A stretch of 34,030 nt of DNA from Chara braunii (lineage: Eukaryota; Streptophyta; Charophyceae; Charales; Characeae). Below, piece by piece: positions 28,975 to 34,030 of this stretch (position 1 is its first letter; every line of letters begins with the position of its first letter). The stretch spans positions 873,230-907,259 of the forward strand of contig BFEA01000137.1 of assembly GCA_003427395.1 (NCBI GenBank), in the 5' to 3' direction. Made by a program: the position numbers and the translations under genes. The notes beneath the pieces were generated by a model. The model worked only from the letters and a program-made list of their open reading frames with translations, ran no database searches and was not told the DNA's origin.

Positions 28975-29012
28975 CACGTGTAAATGCGCAAATCAAGTCG
29001 CGTTTACACACG
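28975..29012 (-). other. Hairpin H1' in copy 2
   Basis: CGTGTAAATGCGC pairs with CGCGTTTACACACG with one mismatch, around AAATCAAGT. It occupies the place of H1 (751-802). H1' and H2' share the loop motif ATCAAGT (ACTTGAT on the repeat's strand). Confidence 0.6.
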
Positions 29013-29860
29013 TCCTCGCGCGGCGTTTGCTGGGCCAGGCATCCGAGTCCGACTATCTAATCACTCCGTAATTGCAACAGATACAACCATCCAATCAAAA
29101 GATGAGCAAAAACGAGAACAAAATTACCGATTGCACAAAATTCATACTCATAAGCGCATCAAAGGCAACAAACAAAGGTAAAGGCAAGGATCCGGTAGAA
29201 AGACAAGCAACCAAACATGGCATCCCTACATCCATTCATTCGGCAACATACACCCATAATGCATCTGAGATGGAAATCGCGAAGACAAGTGTGAACAAAA
29301 ACCCAAGTCCACATTCCGAAAAACAGAGAACGGGCGGATCGCCCGGAGCCGAAACCAAAATTTATGTACACGAGATAGGAGGAGGAAAATATAAAAAAAC
29401 AGCAAATCCGCGTCCATCAACCTCAACTCTCTCTTCCTCTCTCTCTCTCTCTCTCCGATGCCGACAGTCCATCGCCGCGCACCAACCCACGAAGCCGTCA
29501 CCCCGCTTAGTCCTCCCGCACCCGTCAGGTTCGCCCGCGCCCACAGTCCGTCGTGGCCCGCGTCAACCCCGCGCGTTTTGCACAGCTCGTCGGGTCACCC
29601 GACTCCTGCTCTACTCATCTTTTACTTCGCTCGTGTGCCGACCCTTCCTGATCGCGCAACCCCGAGCTTCCAAAAGCTGGTTAAGAGAGCTAACTAATCG
29701 CGCAACCGAAATTTATAGCGTGCATGCATGCGCGAAAAACACAAAATTACCAGGACTTAGGAGGGAGATTACAGAGGGAGTGTCTGCGTTCTGCATGACC
29801 GGATCGCGGCGTGGGGGACGTAGCCACTCTCCAGGCATCGATCTGAGCATGCAGTCCGTA

Positions 29861-30504
29861 GCTACAAAAACGCAGCAAAAGAAAGAGGAGGGCGGGAAGG
29901 ACGAAGCGCAAGAAGAAAGATACAGTTACAATGACGCCAGCCCAAAATTACAGTTACACACCCGATTAAAGGCGCCGACTAATCAGAATTCTGTTGCAGC
30001 CGCATAAAGAAGCGAGTAAGTAAAAACGCGTCGCGCGCCAAAAGAAAGTCTTAATTACAAAATTCCTAAATTCCTAACTAATGCGAAAAAGCAAAAGTAC
30101 AGGTTCCGGAAGGAAAGTCCGAAATTCCGAGAGCCATCGGGGCTCGACAGAATTTGAAAAAGAATTCAAAACGAAATTTAAAAAAGAACGAAGCAAATTC
30201 CCGTGCGATATCCGCAGTCAAAAAGTTTCAAAACCAAACCAAAAAGAAATGACGTCAACATTTATCAATCGCGCGCCTTGTGGCGCACCAGCCATCCGAC
30301 CAATCAATCACCCATCCCGGAACACATCCAGCTCCGAACTCAGCCATCCAAAAAGAATGGACTCAAAAGACGAAGAAGCGAGGGTACTGATGCAATTTCC
30401 TGTCCATCCCTATCTCCCGTAATTGGCCCAACCTCCCCAGCTTAGGACCCCTCATTGTAAATGCGCAGAAAGTCGCGCGCTACAGAAAGTGGTTCGTCAC
30501 ATGG
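29861..30504. other. A-rich sequence, no recognisable gene
   Basis: Purine-rich, with GAAAAAGAA-type runs. Frames are Lys/Glu/Ser-rich without a domain. It may be the outer continuation of the 1.8 kb repeat, whose copy 1 is cut by the window edge. Confidence 0.35.
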
Positions 30505-30685
30505 CTGAGTGGCAAAAATGGAAAATGTGCCGAATCGGCTTGACAATTATTTCGCAGTGTAAATGATTTTTTGTAAATGTTTTATTATTATTTCTGGAAA
30601 GAACACGACCTCGTCTATGGATTCTCAAAATTTCAAATTTTTGTGCATGTTCGTCCGAGCACAAAAAATCGCCAAAGTTGCCTCT
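30505..30685 (+). repeat. Diverged direct repeat, partner at 27850-28034
   Basis: See matched blocks at 27.85 kb. This copy continues with AAATTTTTGTGCATGTTCGT, CCGAGCACAAAAAATCGCC. Confidence 0.4.
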
Positions 30686-30733
30686 TGCAAAACACCTATT
30701 TCATTGTGCCTGACCTCCCTGTTTTGAGAAGAC

Positions 30734-30890
30734 GGGGCTCAATGCCTGGGCCTCAATGCCTGGGTCTGAGGGCCCGTTTGCAGTTCACATGCCCTCACTT
30801 CTTTTTGGGGTCCGCTTCTACCCGGGGACCGGTCCAATCCCCCCCACTTCTTTTTGGGGTCCACTTCCACCCGAGGACCGGTCCTTCCTT
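30734..30890 (+). repeat. Tandem repeats with GGACCGGTCC
   Basis: CTCAATGCCTGGG occurs twice (30738 and 30751). Then CACTTCTTTTTGGGGTCC-(G/A)CTTC-(T/C)ACCCG-(G/A)GGACCGGTCC occurs twice about 51 bases apart (about 30796 and 30847). A third GGACCGGTCC lies near 30948. The ten-base motif is a perfect palindrome. Confidence 0.75.
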
Positions 30891-31162
30891 TTTCCAAAAG
30901 TCCCGGTTCTACCAGAGCTAGCTGTAGGTAGTCCGCAATTTTGCCAAGGACCGGTCCCCCAAATTTTTTTGCCCCCTAAGAACCCACTTTGCGTCCTGGT
31001 CGCCCGCCACAAAAAATGCGACACCTTGACACAGACGCGGAAGCCCACTATACCGCAGCCTAAGGGCTGCGAACAACTGTTACCCAAACGGCGAAAAAGA
31101 ACACAGATAACTAACACCAAACCAACAACAACAATCCAACACAAACAGTCCACTATGTACAA

Positions 31163-31163
<1 letters not shown>

Positions 31164-31214
<51 letters not shown>
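31164..31214 (+). repeat. (CT)n microsatellite
   Basis: Uninterrupted CT run of about 51 bases followed by CACTCACTCACAG. Confidence 0.95.
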
Positions 31215-31219
<5 letters not shown>

Positions 31220-31391
31220 ACTCACAGACCCTAAGACGGGCCGAACCAGGTGAGCACACCCAATGCACAAAGTCGATGTGCGCTCCTGTTGGAGATCGTA
31301 AACGAAATCCCCACGTACCCCGGCTGTGCAGCGAACATGAGAAGTCCAGCAATCTCCCGTAGCTCCTGTCTTCGTCACCTTCGCGGGCTAA

Positions 31392-31467
31392 CCCTGACAA
31401 CAGTGTCAGGGCAGGAGACCCCCGCAAAAACCTCCATATCAAAGATCGAGGGGCAGAACCCTCGATC
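31392..31467 (+). other. Two short perfect hairpins
   Basis: CCCTGACA-acag-TGTCAGGG (31392-31411) and GATCGAGGG-gcagaa-CCCTCGATC (31444-31467). The surrounding 31.23-31.66 kb has no other feature I recognise. Confidence 0.4.
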
Positions 31468-31679
31468 GGTCTCGCCAGGTATGGTGCAGCGTCCGGATCC
31501 CACCCGTCGATGGGGCCCCACATATTACGCTCTCCTTCCTCCACCGAACTAGGAATCCTGACACAAGTCAAGTGAGACCGGCAACGACCAGGAGCATATC
31601 ACTTCTCCCTCGGCACGCCCCCCTAACACCTTAGTGTTCTTCCCTGCGCCGCCATGGTCATGCCAGCACCTAGTTTTGG

Positions 31680-31795
31680 CAATCGAAGCAGACGGATTTT
31701 GTCGGCCCCGTGAGCAATCCCCATCGCCCGAACGCCGCCACTGGGGCGGCTTGTTAGCACAGCGTTACCACTGCGCTAATGCACCGCCATCCGTG
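31680..31795 (-). mobile_element. Possible tRNA-derived head of another SINE
   Basis: On the minus strand GCATTAGCGCAGTGGTAACGC contains a perfect A box (TAGCGCAGTGG, 31768-31778) in a D-arm context, and GGCGTTCGGGCGATGGGG about 40 bases on is a weak B-box match. The anticodon and acceptor stems do not form convincingly. The poly(A) end was not located. Confidence 0.35.
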
Positions 31796-31860
31796 CTTTT
31801 CTTTTTTTATTTTTTTAATAACAAAACAACCCCCGCCAGTGATAGTGGAGCCATCCGTGC

Positions 31861-31923
31861 TACTGTGGCCGTTTTTCGAAAGGCTGTGTGCCTACTGTGG
31901 CCGTTTTCGAAAGGCTGTGTGCC
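31861..31923 (+). repeat. 32 bp tandem duplication, two copies
   Basis: TACTGTGGCCGTTTTTCGAA then AGGCTGTGTGCC, repeated at 31893-31923 with one T fewer in the T run. Confidence 0.85.
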
Positions 31924-31925
31924 TA

Positions 31926-31996
31926 ACACGGGACCCGGTTTCTCGCTTATAATAATAAGGTTTCCGGCTCCTAAAAAAAAAAAAAAAAAAAAAAAA
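31926..31996 (+). mobile_element. Short poly(A) retroposon with a diverged GGGAC module
   Basis: ACACGGGACCCGGTTTCTCG, CTTATAATAATAAGG, TTTCCGGCTCCT, then A24 (31973-31996). The head is a reduced form of the GGGACGC...CCCGGTTTCC module seen elsewhere in the window. Confidence 0.45.
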
Positions 31997-32032
31997 GTAG
32001 CGAAACTATCAAAAATGAAAAATCATGTTTTC

Positions 32033-32493
32033 GTCCCCCACCCTTCATCGAGTAGCAGCAGAGGCTATGGCCAACACTCTCCCACACACCACACACAACC
32101 CACTCGCGCTCACACTCACATCCGTGTTGGTCATAGATCCCGATAATACCAATCAGAGGTATCCAGAGGACTATCACAGTCCGTTGGCACTAAGTGTGCC
32201 TCAGGCGGCCATGGGGCTTGAACCCACAACCTCCTAAATGCCACTTGCATGCCTAACCAACTGAGCCAGGGAGGCACAGCTACTGGCAGGTTTCCGTCTT
32301 TGTGTTAGCCAGACCCCCACTGGCGGCCCCAACCCTATACCCTAACCATTAGGGGCAAGGGGCAACATGAAATCTCCCCTTCACAGAGAGAGGAAACTAT
32401 GCTTGCAGGGGTCCCCTCTAGATAGTCTTAGGAGTAGGTAGTGGAAGGTAAAAGAAACAGAAGTTGAGAGAAGAGTATAGAAAAAAAATTTAA
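32033..32493 (+). mobile_element. SINE-T copy 2, with inverted 5' half, between 15 bp target duplications
   Basis: AAAAATCATGTTTTC is perfect at 32018-32032 and 32494-32508. Inside, 32033-32275 is the reverse complement of the tRNA head and body (B box 32214-32224, A box 32257-32268, both minus strand). From GGGAGGC (32269-32275) onward the second module and 3' end run on the plus strand to poly(A). In copy 1 both halves are in one direction. GGGAGGC belongs to both halves at the junction. Confidence 0.9.
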
Positions 32494-32641
32494 AAAAATC
32501 ATGTTTTCTGCAGTGGTGTGGTGAGCTCCAATGTCCCCTTAGATCCTGCCTCTCACGGACTTGCACCATAATTCTGGGCGTGCGTGCTGTCAGATTCATA
32601 CTTGCATCTCAGTTCCGGACGAATCTGACTGCAATCATGTC

Positions 32642-32695
32642 CAGAAATATGACGCAAGAAAAAACGCCCAGAAATATGATGCAAGAAAAAACGCC
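32642..32695 (+). repeat. 27 bp tandem duplication, two copies
   Basis: CAGAAATATGA(C/T)GCAAGAAAAAACGCC at 32642-32668 and 32669-32695, one difference. Confidence 0.85.
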
Positions 32696-32770
32696 CTAAC
32701 GCCCTGTGACCAACAGAACTTTCTTTTCTTTTCTTTTCTTTTTTCTTTTTTTTTTCTTTTTTTTTTTTCC

Positions 32771-32884
32771 TTAGCTTCTTTGTCAGGTTCCGTAGCTACG
32801 GGCCTACTAAAGTCTTTTTTTTTTTTTTTTTTTTTTTTTTGCCTTAGCTTCTTTGTCAGGTTCCCTAGCTGAGGGCCTACTACA
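32771..32884 (-). repeat. 43 bp direct repeats around a T26 tract
   Basis: CCTTAGCTTCTTTGTCAGGT then TCC-(G/C)TAGCT-GGGCCTACTA-A/C-AGT occurs before and after the T tract (about 32816-32841), with a T-rich stretch also preceding the first copy. It is either a tandem duplication of a T-rich unit or a target duplication around a bare tail. Confidence 0.6.
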
Positions 32885-33360
32885 GTGTTCCCCAGAACAA
32901 AACGCATGTATGTACAATTCAACTTTCCATGGAAAAGTCAGATTTCTCGAAGGTCCCCGCTGAAATAGAAATATTATGCACGCATGTTCTATTCGAATAG
33001 CACGCATGTCTGTTCTATTCGAACAAACGGCTATTCTATTCAAATAGAACACCTGCGTGCCCGCCGGCAGTGCTGCGCTCTTTTTCAAGTGCGCGCCCTG
33101 AAGTGACCCCCCTGAAATCCAAATATTACACACCTATATGCCATTCGAATTGTGCGCTCTCTCTCTCACCTGAAGGTCCTGTTTGCTGGAAGACTGGAGG
33201 TACCTTTTTTTTTTTTGTTTTTGTTTAACAAAGCTCCAATCTATACCTGTTCGAGGCATATACCTTTTTTTCTTTTTTCTTTTTTTTTGGGGGGGGAGAA
33301 GGGGGGAAGTAGGTACTGTGTATTATCCGTATATAACGCACGCGTGCGGTATACAAATAT

Positions 33361-33434
<74 letters not shown>

Positions 33435-33644
33435 TGAAGGTCCTGTTTGCGGGAACACTGGAGGTACCTGTTCGAGGCATATACCTTTTCTTTCTTTTTT
33501 TCTTTTTTTTGGGGGGGTGGGGAAGGGGGGAAGTTGATACCGTATATTATCCGTATATAACGCACGTGTGTGGTATACGAATAGAACGCACCCCGTGCAT
33601 TCTATTCGTAAATAACGCACGCGCGCTTTGTTCCGGGGACCACT
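32882..33644. mobile_element. 763 bp element with inverted ends and internal duplication
   Basis: Ends AGTGTTCCCCAGAACAAAAC and, from the right, AGTGGTCCCCGGAACAAAGC, followed on both sides by GC-(A/G)-TG-rich sequence. Inner TCTATTCGAATAG and GCACGCGTG blocks recur. It contains a direct duplication beginning CACCTGAAGGTCCTGTTTGC (33169 and 33432) and ending TATAACGCACG-GTATAC, with (CT)n 33363-33431 between. No transposase frame. Subterminal TTCGAATA/AACGC blocks resemble those of the MITE at 8667-9442. Target duplication not evident. Confidence 0.6.
33363..33431 (+). repeat. (CT)n microsatellite
   Basis: CT run of about 69 bases inside the TIR element. Confidence 0.95.
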
Positions 33645-33877
33645 AGTCACTCACCAAATGTGCAAAATGAAAATGAATCTTCCTCTGGAACATGGAAAGA
33701 TACAGATTGCCTGTTGTGCACGTGGTGAGCTTGGGTGCACTAGTGCTATGATTGGCCTCGCTCCACTGCTCATGGCACAAACCACTACTCGGGCACAGAA
33801 GACAAAAAGTATGCCAGCATTTTTGTCCATGTTCAAGGGGCAGATTCATTCTCATTTTGCACATTTGGTGACTAGTG
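33641..33877. mobile_element. 237 bp MITE with CACTAG...CTAGTG ends
   Basis: The left end CACTAGTCACTCACCAAATG then TGCAAAATG is answered by CATTTTGCACATTTGGTG then ACTAGTG on the right; the left arm has a 3-4 base insertion. The CCAAATGTGCAAAATG core links it to the elements at 2682-3235. CACTA tips fit the CACTA superfamily, but the 3 bp flanks (GAC, GAG) are not an exact duplication. Its first four bases are also the last four of the element at 32882. Confidence 0.65.
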
Positions 33878-33884
33878 GAGCAAG

Positions 33885-33945
33885 GCCTCATGTCTCCCCC
33901 TTCCCCCTCATCCCCCCCCTCCCCCCCTCCCCCCCTCCTCAATCT
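33885..33945 (+). repeat. C-rich pyrimidine tract
   Basis: CCCCC(T)n-type sequence of about 60 bases. Nothing recognisable follows to the window end. Confidence 0.8.
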
Positions 33946-34030
33946 GAAGGGACTCACGGTCAGAGCTGCCGTGAGAGGCGGACTGCTGACAGGACCGAGG
34001 AGATGTTATGTGTTCTGCCTCGACCACTCT

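Larger units (their letters stand above)
28035..29860 (-). repeat. Dispersed 1.8 kb repeat, copy 2 (inverted partner at 1-1735)
   Basis: Reverse-complement match to 1-1735 throughout, including ACGACTTCCTGATCGGAGTA, AAGTGCGAAAAGGGGTGTGC, GGAGTCCCAGGTCAGAACTG, the GCCGACAGTCCATCGCCGCG block, and GCGGCGTGGGGGACGTAGCC. Several indels distinguish the copies. Open frames within (up to 311 codons at 29072-30007) are not preserved in copy 1 and are low in complexity, so no gene is called. Confidence 0.7.

Noticed and set aside
29072-30007. 311-codon open frame as a gene
   Set aside because: It lies in the 1.8 kb repeat, is low in complexity, and the frame is not kept in copy 1.
27850-30685. LTR retrotransposon between the direct repeats
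   Set aside because: No TG...CA ends, primer-binding site, gag/pol coding or target duplication.
33152-33650. 164- and 141-codon frames
   Set aside because: Made of CT/GA and T/A tracts inside a TIR element.

Overview
This is eukaryotic nuclear DNA from a large, repeat-rich genome. I find no host gene I would defend. Recognisable protein coding is confined to broken LINE retrotransposons with an L1-type domain order: endonuclease, reverse transcriptase, then a Cys/His zinc-binding C-terminus of the kind common in plant LINEs. With the plant-style TIR elements, long poly(A)/poly(T) tracts and GA/CT microsatellites, this suggests a plant or streptophyte alga. That is an inference and I cannot name the species.

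Layout. 1-1.73 kb is one copy of a roughly 1.8 kb dispersed repeat whose second copy lies inverted at 28.04-29.86 kb; both carry two hairpins. 1.7-10 kb holds GC-palindromic poly(A) repeats, a family with a central palindrome (2.3 and 7.5 kb), small MITEs, a 1.5 kb inverted-repeat structure (3.28-4.80 kb) and a clear 776 bp TA-flanked foldback MITE (8667-9442). 10.54-11.05 kb is a tRNA-derived SINE (SINE-T). 11.19-13.3 kb is a 3' LINE remnant (LINE A) broken by a 353 bp near-perfect palindrome and a 68 bp retroposed scrap with a 17 bp target duplication. 14.64-21.84 kb is the main element, minus-strand LINE B (ORF1, endonuclease, RT, zinc-binding tail), with an assembly gap at its 3' side. It meets a plus-strand RT fragment of the same family (LINE C) head to head at 21.84 kb. 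23.8-25.8 kb is LINE D, a different subfamily. 26-27.6 kb holds poly(A) retroposons, a TIR element, a degenerate repeat array and a 38 bp-stem hairpin. 30.5-34 kb holds short tandem repeats, a second SINE-T with an inverted 5' half between 15 bp target duplications, and two abutting TIR elements.

Nothing here looks like an operating pathway. The broken LINEs show what kind of machinery could have mobilised the poly(A)-tailed SINEs and scraps. The most informative observations are the SINE-T 5' inversion with microhomology, the 353 bp palindrome, the nonsense codon shared by LINE B and LINE C, and a short GGGACGC hairpin module shared by at least eight poly(A)-associated repeats whose stem shows compensatory and wobble changes.
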